Source: Caballeronia sordidicola (GTDB taxonomy: Bacteria > Pseudomonadota > Gammaproteobacteria > Burkholderiales > Burkholderiaceae). Taken from it: a stretch of DNA of 64,000 bases. Position 1 is the stretch's first letter, and every line of letters starts with the position of its first letter. Positions 1-9,551 of the stretch are shown here, piece by piece. A program made the position numbers and the translations under genes. Below the pieces are notes generated by a model, which ran no database searches, had not been told where the DNA came from, and worked only from the letters and a program-made list of their open reading frames with translations. The DNA lies in NCBI RefSeq assembly GCF_002220365.1, contig NZ_MTHB01000027.1, forward strand, positions 62,001 through 126,000, given 5' to 3'.

Positions 1-392
1 GCTTCCAGGTCTTCCCGGCTCACATCGTTCAGCACACCGGCGCGCAGCCCGACCAGTTCTTTCTCTATCTTGGCGGTCACCGACCGGCCTTCGTCGGTGA
101 GCGAGATGATTTTCGCGCGCCGGTCGTCGGGATCTTCATCGCGGCGCACCAGGTTCGCCGCGCACAACTGATCGAGCAGGCGCACCAGAGACGGTCCTTC
201 GATTCCCGTCAACTCGGCCAGCGCCACCTGCCGCACGGGCGCGTCGAGCCGCGCCGCGATCAGCAGCGGCGTCGCGCAGGCTTCGGAGACGTTATAGCCG
301 GCTATCACATCGTGGCTCGTGCGCCGCCACTGGCGCGAGGCAATGACGAGCGCGCTGCTGACGGATTGACGGAGGACATCGATTGTTGGCAT
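1..392 (-). CDS. MarR-family transcriptional regulator (3' end cut by window)
   Basis: Reading the minus strand from an ATG at 392 gives an open frame of 130 codons that runs off the window. It starts MPTIDVLRQSVSSALVIASR and continues through a winged-helix region: a helix around LAELTGIEGPSLVRLLDQL, then a wing with DEDPDDRRAKIISLTDEG. That DxRxK pattern is the MarR wing. MarR proteins are usually about 140-160 aa dimeric repressors that sense phenolics or other small ligands, so only the last C-terminal helix is missing. The target cannot be told because the neighbour on the left is outside the window. The downstream gene on its right is on the same strand and ends 158 bp away. Confidence 0.85.
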   Translation of the reverse strand, partial: MPTIDVLRQSVSSALVIASRQWRRTSHDVIAGYNVSEACATPLLIAARLDAPVRQVALAELTGIEGPSLVRLLDQLCAANLVRRDEDPDDRRAKIISLTDEGRSVTAKIEKELVGLRAGVLNDVSREDLE

Positions 393-549
393 GGCGCGCA
401 TTGTATTTCGACGACAATTCGTTAGCAAGCTATTGAATTAATTTTTTGGGGCGGGATGATCGTGACGCGGCGTGAGGGGAGATAACAACGCCGCTTACCG
501 TCCGCGCACTGTTCTCTTACCGTCTGCTTTCTGTCAGATTACCATCCGC

Positions 550-2283
550 TTAACGCCTGTATCCGCGCTTGAGCAGGAGTTGGCTCAGCACAGTGAATGC
601 CATCGTGGGGAGTTCATCAAGTTTGCGTACAACGATGTTATGCGCATAAAATTTTTCTACGGCATCGTCGAGAAGTCCGATACCAATCAGTTCTATCCCG
701 GCGCTTGTGATTTCGTCGATGCGAGCACGCAGGTCGGTACGCAATATCACCGGATGACCATCACCCGTGGCGGGGTAGCCATCGGACAGCACCATCAGGA
801 TGCGCCGGCCGGCGCGTTGCGCAGCCAGACGCCCGGCGGCCCAGGCCAGCGCCTCGCCGTCCGGATTCTCGTGACCGCAATCAATCGCGCTCAAGCCTGA
901 CGGGTTGTTCGAGCCGAAGCGCTTGTAAATCTGCAGATCGAGCCGTTCGACGCGCCGGTTGAATCGGTTCATATCCACGCCTTCAGCTAGCCCGCGTTCA
1001 TAGAGCGCTCGCATTTCCGGGGACTCGACCGAGCTGTAGCCGAGCACCTCGCACTTGAACGAAAGCTGCATCAACGCGTCGCAAAGCGCGGTGGCGCACA
1101 GCCGGGCAAGCGTGATTTTTCGGCCGGCCATGGAGCCGCTGCGGTCGATCAGCAGCGTGACGGCGGCATCGCGGCCCTCGGTCGTGCGCTTGACGCGAAA
1201 CGGCGTCCGGTATCCCGGCGATATAACCAGCTTCGCCAACGCGGGCCGGTCGATCTCCCCGCGTTCCTGTTCGCGTTTCCAGTGCGTCTGTTCATCGGCT
1301 TTCAACGCGCGTTCAAGCCGCGCGGTCAGCGGTGCGGTTTCCGCGCGTGCGAGCGCGCGCAGGTTGCGCCACGCGGCGGCGTCGCCCAGACCGGTGAGGT
1401 CGGTCATGAGGTCGAATTCGGTCGTGAGCGCAATGGACAGGCGAGGGCGGCCATCGATCATGTCGATGTCGAAGGTCATCGGCGGGGCCGGCGAGCTTGC
1501 TTCCGAGGCCTCTGCGCGGGCGTCGGACGGTGCTTGGGCCATGCTGGCGGCGTCCGATGACGCTGCGTCGGACATTTCCTGCGACGCCGCGTCCAGTGCG
1601 TCCGGATCGCCCAATACCTGCTGCGCGTCCAGCGCCTCGTCGGCATCGGCGGAAAACATCATGGTGTTCACGTCGCCGGCTGCCAGCGCCCTGATCCGTG
1701 CCACTAGCGCTTGTGCGCCCGCTACGCTTTCAGCAGTCGAACGGCTGGCACTGCTGGTCTGCAGCAGCTCGCTCACGGCGCCGAGCGTAGCGATGAGGGC
1801 CGGAGTTTGTTCGGTCACGTCGGGCGCTTCGTCCCAGAGCGCGCGTTCAATAAACCAGATCAGCTTGTCGCGCCAGGCCAAGGTAGGCCAGCGTTCGTGC
1901 TTATTTTGCGCCGTTTGCTCACGCAGTTTCTCTACGAACTTGCGGGCACCCGGATAGTCACTGAACAGCCGCTCACAGACACGCCGGTCTTCAATTGCTT
2001 GCGCAATCCGCTGGGTCACACCGGAATTGAGCGTGCTGATTTCACTGGTGGTGGAGTATTTCGAGCGCGCCACCAGCAAGTCGAGCTGGCCGGTGAGCGA
2101 GTCCAGACCGGCTGCGCTGGCAGCCCCGGGAGTGAGTTCCGGCAACACGATCCGGTCGCGTTCCACGCGAGGCCCGCAGGCGTCGAACGATACCGTCAAG
2201 CCGTATCGGCCGGTCAGCACGCGCGCCATTTTGGCGAGCATGGTTTGCGTCGTGTCTGAATGGGTCAGGTCGGTGAGGGCCAT
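550..2283 (-). CDS. VWA-domain protein, CobT-like (partner of MoxR ATPase)
   Basis: About 577 aa from the ATG at 2283; a GTG three codons earlier (2292) is possible. A central stretch (about residues 215-270) is low-complexity and rich in Asp, Ala and Ser. The C-terminal third is a von Willebrand A domain with a MIDAS motif DRSGS near residues 380-384 and a later LMVLSDGYP strand, as in the CobT subunit of aerobic cobaltochelatase and related MoxR partners. It lies about 150 bp after the AAA ATPase gene on the same strand. No cobN or other cobalamin gene is nearby, so this is more likely a stand-alone MoxR/VWA metal-insertion or protein-remodelling pair than true CobT. The family match is firm; the substrate is unknown. 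Confidence 0.8.
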   Translation of the reverse strand: MALTDLTHSDTTQTMLAKMARVLTGRYGLTVSFDACGPRVERDRIVLPELTPGAASAAGLDSLTGQLDLLVARSKYSTTSEISTLNSGVTQRIAQAIEDRRVCERLFSDYPGARKFVEKLREQTAQNKHERWPTLAWRDKLIWFIERALWDEAPDVTEQTPALIATLGAVSELLQTSSASRSTAESVAGAQALVARIRALAAGDVNTMMFSADADEALDAQQVLGDPDALDAASQEMSDAASSDAASMAQAPSDARAEASEASSPAPPMTFDIDMIDGRPRLSIALTTEFDLMTDLTGLGDAAAWRNLRALARAETAPLTARLERALKADEQTHWKREQERGEIDRPALAKLVISPGYRTPFRVKRTTEGRDAAVTLLIDRSGSMAGRKITLARLCATALCDALMQLSFKCEVLGYSSVESPEMRALYERGLAEGVDMNRFNRRVERLDLQIYKRFGSNNPSGLSAIDCGHENPDGEALAWAAGRLAAQRAGRRILMVLSDGYPATGDGHPVILRTDLRARIDEITSAGIELIGIGLLDDAVEKFYAHNIVVRKLDELPTMAFTVLSQLLLKRGYRR

Positions 2284-2434
2284 GTCGGTCACCGGTGATA
2301 CGCGACGGTGCCGCGCTTGACGCTATTTTCCACGTCACTCAGCACGTCACTCAGCACGTCCGCCGCCGTGAAAGCCGCCACGACGCTCGAGGAACATCGC
2401 CTAGTGCCGGCGTGATTGAGCATAAACGCGTCGT

Positions 2435-3646
2435 TCATTCGTCGAACGCAATGTGATGCCGGATGATGCTGCGGATCAGCGCGGCGTCTTCGGCGCTTAC
2501 TTTCGCGTAGATCGCCGGGCCGGCGGCGCGCTCCGGGTCGCCGGAACGCAGCATCAGGTCGGCCCAATCGAGGAGGCGCCGGGTCGAAAACGCGCTCGCC
2601 AGATCTTCGCGGGCGAACGCCGCGCGGCAATCGGCTGCAATGGCGGCGAGCGTTTGCGCCATCGGCCGCGTGAAGCGGCTCCCAAGCGTGCGCATCAACA
2701 CTTCGGCCTCTTCCTCGGGCGACAGGTAATTCATCAGATACACACGCCAGCGATCGAGGAACGCCTCATTCATCAGGTTGGCGCCTTGGTACAGATGCCG
2801 GTAAACGCTCATTGCACCGACTGCGTTTGCGGTTGCGAACAGCCGGAAGGACGGATGCGGAGCCACCAGCTCGTTGCCTTTTTCTTTCAGCAGCAGACGA
2901 CCGTGGGGTTCGAGGACGGCGGTGAGGACGGCGAGAATCGAAGGCTCGGCGAAGTCGATTTCATCGACTACAAGCCACAAGCCTTCGCGCAAGGCTGTTG
3001 GCAGCACACCGTCCACCCAGAGCGTTTCGCCGCCTTTCACGGTCCAGAAACCGACGAAATCACCGATGGTCGTCTGGCCGTTCATGTTCGCCCGCAGCAC
3101 GCCGTGTTGCGTACGAGCCGCGACCTGCTCGATCAGGCTCGTTTTTCCCGCGCCGGTATGGCCGATCAGCAGCACCCGCCGGTTCTCGACGATGTCCTGG
3201 AGGATGTCGCCGAACCGTTCCGGAAAGAGATACGCAGGATTCAGGCGTGGCACGAGCGGACCAGGCTGGCCAATAGGCATGTCTACCAGGCCGATCGTCG
3301 TTGTTGGTTCGTTTGAATCCGGATTTGCGCCCTGCGGCGCTTGGCGCACGGCATGCCGGAGGTCTTTGAGAAACCCGGTTCGTCCTTGTGCGGGCAGCGG
3401 GGCAAGCGCGGGATCGTTGGGTCGGAAAAACCCTTCTCGATGCCACTTCTGCAACTTCGACTTGAGGTTTTCCAGATCAACGACCGTATCGATATTGGCC
3501 GGCCCATCGCCGTACCCGTGTTCAATCCGATACATCTGCGGCCGATCGGAGAGCGACACTTGCCACCACTCTTCGGCCTGTCCCGTCGAGCGCTCGTAGC
3601 GGCCAATATGAGGATCGTCTTGCAGCTTCGGTTCGGGCGCGTTCAT
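2435..3646 (-). CDS. MoxR/CobS-type AAA+ ATPase
   Basis: 403 aa. Walker A is GHTGAGKTS at residues 162-170 and Walker B is LWLVVDE at 223-229, followed by a sensor-1-like RLFATANA. The C-terminal lid ends in STRRLLDWADLML. The first 130 residues are an unusual N-terminal extension with a Trp-rich WWQV patch. The overall pattern fits CobS/MoxR ATPases, which form rings that work with VWA proteins to insert metals or remodel enzymes. The VWA gene follows on the same strand, which supports a functional pair. No clear Shine-Dalgarno sequence precedes the ATG at 3646. The client protein cannot be inferred from this window. Confidence 0.82.
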   Translation of the reverse strand: MNAPEPKLQDDPHIGRYERSTGQAEEWWQVSLSDRPQMYRIEHGYGDGPANIDTVVDLENLKSKLQKWHREGFFRPNDPALAPLPAQGRTGFLKDLRHAVRQAPQGANPDSNEPTTTIGLVDMPIGQPGPLVPRLNPAYLFPERFGDILQDIVENRRVLLIGHTGAGKTSLIEQVAARTQHGVLRANMNGQTTIGDFVGFWTVKGGETLWVDGVLPTALREGLWLVVDEIDFAEPSILAVLTAVLEPHGRLLLKEKGNELVAPHPSFRLFATANAVGAMSVYRHLYQGANLMNEAFLDRWRVYLMNYLSPEEEAEVLMRTLGSRFTRPMAQTLAAIAADCRAAFAREDLASAFSTRRLLDWADLMLRSGDPERAAGPAIYAKVSAEDAALIRSIIRHHIAFDE

Positions 3647-4343
3647 TGGCTTGCAGGCATTGGCAGGGTGAATGGGCGAGGATGATTGTTGAAACTTTAC
3701 ACGGTCGGGGGGCGTGACTCAGCGTGACGGGTAAATTGGGGGGCGGCATGGAGGGAATTTTTTAGGCCAGACGTGAGTTGTTGGCCTTCAGCGCTTGTGC
3801 CTTAAAGTGATAAATTGGTTCATAAGTAAGCGATAAGTAGATGATATATATAGATTTTAAGAAAAATGTCATGATCTGGAAAGTTGTTCTGAAAGGCTAT
3901 ATAAATATTTGATTTATAAGCAAAAAATGACTTCTAATCGCCACATTCGCAAAGTGCTACATCAAGTATCGACCGTGCCCTGAGCCTGTGGTTTCCGCAG
4001 TCCCATGAGTTCAAGGCGCACCGCTGCAGCGGGCTGCGAATTGCAATTCAAAACGTACTTCATGTTAATTCTCAACTAGAGAAATATTTCATAACTAGTT
4101 GATCAAATTGATAAAAACTATTTTTTGCGTCATTTTGGATCAGGTATATCCGATATGTAATTGATTTTTAACGAATATTGTCATGTCGTTTCGTCACCGC
4201 CAGTCTCGAAAAAAGATCACATCTACTCTGTAGATCATTGATATTTATACATATCGCCCGTAGAAACTTGATCTGCCAACTCGCCGCGCGGCACCTTCGG
4301 TCACGCGATGGCAAAATAGTCGCTCCACCCACCAGGAGCAGCA
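3647..4343. other. AT-rich intergenic stretch, no gene seen
   Basis: About 700 bp without a convincing reading frame. From about 3760 to 4260 the base composition drops sharply to AT-rich runs, interrupted near 3975-4040 by a GC-rich patch. It probably carries the promoter of the threonine aldolase on the right and that of the AAA ATPase on the left. No tRNA, transposase remnant or long inverted repeat was found by eye. Confidence 0.5.
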
Positions 4344-5375
4344 ATGAGCACCCCGATCCAGCACGACTTCCGTTCCGACACCGTCACGCGACCCAGCCCA
4401 GCCATGCGCGCCGCGATGGCATCGGCGGAGGTCGGTGACGATGTTTTCCGCGACGATCCCACCGTCACGCAACTGGAAGCCGTGATGGCCGAGCGTTTTG
4501 GCAAGGAAGCAGCTGTTTTCCTGACATCCGGTACGCAATCGAACCTAGTCGCGCTGATGGCGCATTGCGAGCGTGGCGACGAGTACATCGTCGGGCAGCA
4601 GGCGCATTGCTACCGTTGGGAAGCGGGCGGCGCGGCGGTGCTGGGGAGCATCCAGCCGCAACCTTTGAACAATCAGGCGGACGGTTCGTTGCTGCTGGCG
4701 GAGATCGAGGACTCGATCAAGCCCGACGATTCGCATTACGCGCGTACCCGGCTGCTGGCGCTGGAGAACACGATCGGCGGGAAAGTCTTGTCGCAGGAGT
4801 ACATGGAAGCGGCGACGGCGTTGGCTCGTCGGCACGGCCTTGCAACGCATCTGGACGGCGCCCGGATCTTCAACGCTGCGACGGCGCTCAATACGCCCGT
4901 TGCCACACTGACGCGCTCCTTCGATACGGTGTCCGTGTGTTTATCGAAGGGATTGGGAGCGCCGGTCGGCTCGGTGCTGGTCGGTAGCGCGCCGTTGATC
5001 GCGAAGGCGCGGCGCACGCGCAAGATGGTGGGCGGCGGTTTGCGGCAAGTCGGCATTCTCGCCGCGGCCGGGCTTTATGCGCTGGAGCACAACGTGGCGC
5101 GCCTCGCCGACGACCACGTCAACGCGGCCACTCTGGCTAAGGGCTTGGCGTCTTACGGGCAACTGAAGGTCACCATGCCGGACACGAACATCGTGTTCGT
5201 GGAAGTGGACAGCGCGATTGCCGCTGACTTCAAGACGCATCTGGCGGCGCGCGGGATTGGGATTACGTCGGCGTATAGCGCGACGAAACAGCGCTGGGTC
5301 ACGCATCTGGATGTGGACAGTGCCGCCGTGCAAACCGCACTGGCGGCGGTCCGGGCGTTTTTCTCGGAACGTTGA
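4344..5375 (+). CDS. ltaE: Low-specificity L-threonine aldolase
   Basis: 343 aa PLP enzyme that splits L-threonine or L-allo-threonine into glycine and acetaldehyde. The fold-type I markers are visible: N-terminal HDFRSDTVTRPSPAM, the TSGTQSN phosphate-binding loop at 61-67, Asp171 in LDGARIF, and the Schiff-base lysine K202 in CLSKGLGAPVGS. Length matches the family (330-350 aa). A Shine-Dalgarno-like CAGGAGCA precedes the ATG by a few bases. It is monocistronic, with a convergent LysR gene ending 15 bp beyond its stop. Confidence 0.93.
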   Translation: MSTPIQHDFRSDTVTRPSPAMRAAMASAEVGDDVFRDDPTVTQLEAVMAERFGKEAAVFLTSGTQSNLVALMAHCERGDEYIVGQQAHCYRWEAGGAAVLGSIQPQPLNNQADGSLLLAEIEDSIKPDDSHYARTRLLALENTIGGKVLSQEYMEAATALARRHGLATHLDGARIFNAATALNTPVATLTRSFDTVSVCLSKGLGAPVGSVLVGSAPLIAKARRTRKMVGGGLRQVGILAAAGLYALEHNVARLADDHVNAATLAKGLASYGQLKVTMPDTNIVFVEVDSAIAADFKTHLAARGIGITSAYSATKQRWVTHLDVDSAAVQTALAAVRAFFSER

Positions 5376-5390
5376 TTGCCACGCGCGCGT

Positions 5391-6281
5391 TCAATCTTCC
5401 TTGATAAAGTCGATGAACGCGCGCAGCGGCGCGGGCATGTGTGTGCGGCTCTGGTAATACAGGAACGGCCCCGAAAAGCTCTCCCACCACTCGTGCAGTA
5501 CCGGCAAGAGCGCGCCGCTTTGTATGGCAGGCCGCAAGAACTCCTCGAACGTATAGATCATGCCCAGGCCCGCTGTCGCGGCGCCCACTTCAAGCTCCAT
5601 CACTGACGCCACCAGCGGCCCGTTCGGCGTGAATCGAACTTGTTCGCCATCGCGCTCGAAACGCCACGCCGCCAGCACGCCGCTCGCAAACCGATGCCCG
5701 ATGCACGCGTGTTCCAGCAAATCGCGAGGGTGTTCAGGCCGGCCGCGCGCGGCGAAATACGCCGGCGCGCCCGCCGCCACGAAATGCTGCGTGCGCGGGC
5801 CAATGGGCACGGCGATCATGTCACGCTCCAGCCGTTCGTCGTAGCGGATGCCTGCATCGAAACCTGCTGCCAGCACGTCGATAAACGTATCGTTCGATAC
5901 CACCTCCAGCGTAATCCCCGGATGCGCGGCGAGAAAACGCGCGACGATGGGCGGCAAGACGTGCATGGCCACGATAGTCGGCACGTTCAGGCGCAAGGTG
6001 CCGGTCGGGCTGTCGCGAAAACTGTTGATTGCATCGAGGGCGCCGGCGATCTCGCCCAGTGCCGGCCCTAGCCGTTCCAGCAAGCGCTGGCCGGCTTCCG
6101 TGACCGTGACGCTGCGAGTGGTGCGATTTAGCAGACGCACGCCGAGCCGTGCTTCAAGCCGGCGAATCGCCTCGCTCAGCGCCGACGCCGAGACGCCGCG
6201 CAAACGCGCCGCCGCCCTGAAACTGCGCACCTTGGTGATGGCCACGAAGGCGTTGAGATCGGAGAGATCGGGATCGTTCAT
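5391..6281 (-). CDS. LysR-family regulator, divergent from aldo/keto reductase
   Basis: 296 aa from the ATG at 6281 ([15 protein letters not shown]). An upstream in-frame start exists at 6329 but would add 16 residues unlike the family. The N-terminal winged helix is typical: [23 protein letters not shown], then [19 protein letters not shown]. The rest is a periplasmic-binding-like effector domain. It is divergent from the aldo/keto reductase at 6399 with a gap of about 117 bp, the usual arrangement for a LysR protein that controls its neighbour. The effector is unknown. Confidence 0.9.
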   Translation of the reverse strand: MNDPDLSDLNAFVAITKVRSFRAAARLRGVSASALSEAIRRLEARLGVRLLNRTTRSVTVTEAGQRLLERLGPALGEIAGALDAINSFRDSPTGTLRLNVPTIVAMHVLPPIVARFLAAHPGITLEVVSNDTFIDVLAAGFDAGIRYDERLERDMIAVPIGPRTQHFVAAGAPAYFAARGRPEHPRDLLEHACIGHRFASGVLAAWRFERDGEQVRFTPNGPLVASVMELEVGAATAGLGMIYTFEEFLRPAIQSGALLPVLHEWWESFSGPFLYYQSRTHMPAPLRAFIDFIKED

Positions 6282-6398
6282 TGTGCGTTTTTCCGTACAG
6301 CCCGTGCTATGAAGGCCGGATTGTCGCACGACAAAACGCCTCCCATACTCCCTTCAACGCTCGCAATCACGCGACGCCCGCCCCCTGGGAGACTTGAT

Positions 6399-7403
6399 AT
6401 GAACCATCTGCAACTCGGCACGACCGGACCGCGCGTATCGGCTTTAGGACTTGGCTGCATGGGCATGTCCGGCATGTATGGACCGGCCGACCGCAGCGAA
6501 AGCATCGCCACGATTCACGCGGCGCTCGATGCGGGCATCAACCTGCTTGATACCGGTGATTTCTACGGCAGCGGCCACAACGAAGCGTTGATCGGCGAAG
6601 CATTGAAGGGTACGAAACGCGACGCCGCCGTCATCAGCGTGAAATTCGGTGCGCTGCGCGATCCGGCCGGCGGCTGGGTGGGTTATGACGCGAGGCCGGC
6701 CGCTGTGAAGAACTTCCTGACGTATTCGATGCAACGCCTCGGGGTGGATTACATCGATATCTATCGTCCGGCGCGGCTCGATCCGAATGTCCCGATTGAG
6801 GAGACCGTGGGTGCGATTGCCGAGATGGTGAAGGCAGGTTACGTGCGTCACGTCGGGCTGTCCGAGGTCGGTGCCGAGACTATCCGGCGCGCGGCGGCGG
6901 TACATCCCATCGCCGACCTGCAAATCGAGTATTCGTTGATTTCACGGGGTATCGAAGGCGATATTCTCGCGACGTGCCGCGAACTCGGCATTGGTGTGAC
7001 CGCTTACGGCGTGTTGTCACGAGGTCTGATCAGCGGCCATTGGCAGGCGAAGCAAGATCTGGCCGGCAACGATTTCCGCGCGCACAGCCCACGTTTCCAG
7101 GGCGAAAACGCTGAACGGAACCTTCAGCTGGTCGAAGCGTTGCGGCGGATTGCCGAAGCAAAAGGAGTATCGGTGGCGCAGATAGCGATTGCATGGGTCG
7201 CGGCGCAGGGTGCGGATATTGTGCCGCTGGTTGGCGCGCGGCGGCGGGACCGGTTGACGGAAGCGCTCGGCGCACTCGATGTCGTGTTGACGCCAGATGA
7301 TCTCAGTGCAATCGAATACGCCGTGCCAAAGGGCGCTGCAGCCGGGGACCGTTACGCGGCCGCGCAAATGGCTCATCTCGACAGCGAAGTCCGCCACGGA
7401 TAA
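6399..7403 (+). CDS. Aldo/keto reductase
   Basis: 334 aa from ATG 6399, preceded by GGGAGA; an earlier in-frame ATG (6309) lies inside the promoter region. The (beta/alpha)8 NADPH enzyme signatures are present: [13 protein letters not shown], then [14 protein letters not shown] carrying the catalytic Asp and Tyr, the VKFG lysine, and a C-terminal cofactor region around [17 protein letters not shown]. At the position where many AKRs have a catalytic His after the LGVDYIDIY strand, this protein reads [10 protein letters not shown], so the His is replaced. That variant is known in part of the AKR13-like family. Substrate unknown; probably regulated by the divergent LysR. Confidence 0.88.
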   Translation: MNHLQLGTTGPRVSALGLGCMGMSGMYGPADRSESIATIHAALDAGINLLDTGDFYGSGHNEALIGEALKGTKRDAAVISVKFGALRDPAGGWVGYDARPAAVKNFLTYSMQRLGVDYIDIYRPARLDPNVPIEETVGAIAEMVKAGYVRHVGLSEVGAETIRRAAAVHPIADLQIEYSLISRGIEGDILATCRELGIGVTAYGVLSRGLISGHWQAKQDLAGNDFRAHSPRFQGENAERNLQLVEALRRIAEAKGVSVAQIAIAWVAAQGADIVPLVGARRRDRLTEALGALDVVLTPDDLSAIEYAVPKGAAAGDRYAAAQMAHLDSEVRHG

Positions 7404-7425
7404 TTGTTCGGGTCAGACTCAAGGC

Positions 7426-7463
7426 GTTGGCGCGATCCGATTGCACGTTGGCGCGATCGGATT
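7426..7463 (+). promoter_or_regulatory. Two 17-bp direct repeats upstream of SDR gene
   Basis: Copies at 7426-7442 and 7447-7463 differ at one base and start 21 bp apart, two helical turns. They lie about 75 bp before the SDR start and look like a tandem operator. The AraC-type protein encoded two genes later is a natural candidate, since AraC proteins often bind direct repeats with this phase. Confidence 0.45.
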
Positions 7464-7535
7464 AGTGTCGCCAAGAGCGCGCTCCTAGAATCCGGTGAAG
7501 GCAGCACTCACTGTTCACCGTTAAAGGAAACACTC

Positions 7536-8420
7536 ATGTCATCAGTCTGGTTTATTACGGGCAGCTCCCGCGGCATCGGTCAGGAATTGGCCAAGGCCGT
7601 CCTGGCCGCAGGTCATCGATTGGTTGCGACTGCGCGCCGTCCCGAGGATCTCGCGGCGCTCGTGGAGCAATACGGCGATCGCGTGCGCGCTGTCGCACTC
7701 GATGTGACCGACCCGGCTTGCGCGCGGGTTGCCGTGCAGCAGGCCGTGGAGGCGTTCGGTCGTCTGGACGTCGTCGTCAACAATGCGGGTTACGGCAACA
7801 TCGCTTCAATCGAGGAAGGCGACGACGCCGATTTCCGCGCGCAGATCGAAACCAACTTCTACGGCGTCGTCAACGTCACGCGCGCCGCGTTGCCCGTCCT
7901 GCGCGCGCAGCGCAGCGGCCATATCATCCAGATTTCATCGATTGGCGGGCGCGTCGGTTCGCCCGGCCTTGCCGCGTATCAATCGGCAAAATGGGCCGTA
8001 GAGGGGTTTTCCGAGGTGTTGTCGAAGGAAGTAGCGTCGCTCGGGATCAAGGTGACGATCGTGGAGCCCGGAGGCTTTCGCACGGATTGGGCCGGTTCGT
8101 CGATGAGCATCCACACGCCGGGCCCCGACTACGCCGCGAGTATTGCGCCCTTGCTCGAATACCGCGCGTCGCATCGGCCAGTCGGCGATCCCGGGAAAGC
8201 CGCGCAAGCGATCCTCGGCATAGCGGGACTGGACGAACCGCCGCTGCGTTTGCTGCTCGGCAGCGACGCGGTGCATATCGCGGGACAAGTGCACGAAGCG
8301 CGCGGCGCGATGGATGCCAAATGGCGTCACGTGAGCCTGTCGACCGACGCCAACGATGCCACCGAATGGCGCGGGCTGATCGACAAACTCGAGATCGTGA
8401 AGCAGCCGGTCAGCGAATGA
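7536..8420 (+). CDS. Short-chain dehydrogenase/reductase
   Basis: 294 aa from ATG 7536, preceded by AAAGGA; a longer frame begins at 7404 but lacks a ribosome site. Classical SDR features: TGSSRGIG nucleotide loop near residues 8-15, VNNAGYG, catalytic Ser in IISSIGG, and YQSAKWAVEG with the catalytic Tyr and Lys. The pattern resembles the oxidoreductase group often annotated as NAD(P)-dependent oxidoreductases of the DltE or YbbO type. The AraC regulator starts 7 bp after its stop, so the two are cotranscribed. Substrate not determinable. Confidence 0.9.
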   Translation: MSSVWFITGSSRGIGQELAKAVLAAGHRLVATARRPEDLAALVEQYGDRVRAVALDVTDPACARVAVQQAVEAFGRLDVVVNNAGYGNIASIEEGDDADFRAQIETNFYGVVNVTRAALPVLRAQRSGHIIQISSIGGRVGSPGLAAYQSAKWAVEGFSEVLSKEVASLGIKVTIVEPGGFRTDWAGSSMSIHTPGPDYAASIAPLLEYRASHRPVGDPGKAAQAILGIAGLDEPPLRLLLGSDAVHIAGQVHEARGAMDAKWRHVSLSTDANDATEWRGLIDKLEIVKQPVSE

Positions 8421-8427
8421 AAAGCGT

Positions 8428-9468
8428 ATGAAAACCGATGGCGTTCCGGTCAGCCACGCACTGCTCGCACGGCTTGAGACGCTGGGCGTGGATGTGCCGC
8501 GCACGTTCCGCGCGGCGGGCCTGCCCGTGCCGGCGACGGCGAACGCCGAGCCGGGCCGGTTGCGGCTGACGACGCAGAAATACTTCGCGCTGTGGGAGGC
8601 TATCGCGCAGGTGAGCGGGGACTCGGCCATCGGTTTGCGGATTGGTGCTGAAACCTCGCACGGGCAGCTCGACGCAATGTCGCTCGCGGCGCTGCATTCC
8701 GCCAATTTCGGCGAGTCGCTGGCGAAGCTCGGGCGTTACAAGCGGCTGAGTTGTCCGGAGGAGGTGGTGGTCACCGTGCAGCGTGACGAGGCGGCTGTGA
8801 CGTTTCGCTGGTTGCTGGCCGACGGTTTTGTCCCTGACCTGCTGGCGGACGCCATGTTTGCGTCCGCGCTCGCCATGGCGCGGCGCGGATTGGGTATGGC
8901 GATCAAGCCGCGTCGCGTGGAGTTGACGCGGCGGGCGGCCAACCGGGTGATGTTCGCGCGCCACTATGGCTGCGAGATCGTGTTCGATGCCCCAAACGAT
9001 GTGCTCGTATTCGATGCTGCCACTCTCGCGGTGCCTTTCGTGACGCACAACGTTGATTTGCTTGCCGCTGTGCTGCCGCAACTCGATGCCGGACTGGCCG
9101 CGCTTGCCCGCGAGCAAACGTTCGCCGATCACGTCGATGCCGTTCTCGCGCGGAGCATGCGCGGCCAGCGACCGAGCGTTGAAGCGCTGGCGCGTGAGCT
9201 CGCGATCAGTAAACGCACGCTGCAACGCAGGCTTGCACTCGATGGAACAAGTTATCAGCAGCAGCTCGACCGCGTGCGCAGCCGGATAGCACGCCGCTTG
9301 CTGGGCAGTACGGATCTCGCGGCCGGCGAGATTGCTTGGTTTTTAGGCTTTGAAGAGGTCAACTCGTTTTCCCGGGCGTTCAACCAGTGGGAAGGGATGA
9401 CGCCTCAGCGATGGAGAGGGAACGAGGGTGCGGGCCGTGAGTGGTCGTACTCGGAGCCCGTGGTTTGA
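8428..9468 (+). CDS. AraC-family regulator with N-terminal arabinose-binding-like domain
   Basis: 346 aa. The first 190 residues match the arabinose-binding-like effector domain found in OruR/ArgR-type AraC proteins (YFALWEAIAQVSGDSAIGLR). The last 100 residues hold two helix-turn-helix units: VEALARELAISKRTLQRRLA and then GEIAWFLGFEEVNSFSRAFN with the usual W-x-G-x-T-P motif. It follows the SDR gene by 7 bp and probably controls it, with the direct repeats at 7426-7463 as candidate sites. Confidence 0.9.
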   Translation: MKTDGVPVSHALLARLETLGVDVPRTFRAAGLPVPATANAEPGRLRLTTQKYFALWEAIAQVSGDSAIGLRIGAETSHGQLDAMSLAALHSANFGESLAKLGRYKRLSCPEEVVVTVQRDEAAVTFRWLLADGFVPDLLADAMFASALAMARRGLGMAIKPRRVELTRRAANRVMFARHYGCEIVFDAPNDVLVFDAATLAVPFVTHNVDLLAAVLPQLDAGLAALAREQTFADHVDAVLARSMRGQRPSVEALARELAISKRTLQRRLALDGTSYQQQLDRVRSRIARRLLGSTDLAAGEIAWFLGFEEVNSFSRAFNQWEGMTPQRWRGNEGAGREWSYSEPVV

Positions 9469-9551
9469 TTCGGGATGACTGATCAGAGGGTAGTTCTACC
9501 TGAATCCGTGCACCAGAAAGCGCCAACACGTGTCTACCGCCAGACAGTGCG

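Noticed and set aside
1055..1957. 300-codon open frame antisense to the VWA gene
   Set aside because: It is Ser/Ala/Arg-rich, typical of an antisense shadow in GC-rich DNA, and has no ribosome site or family pattern.
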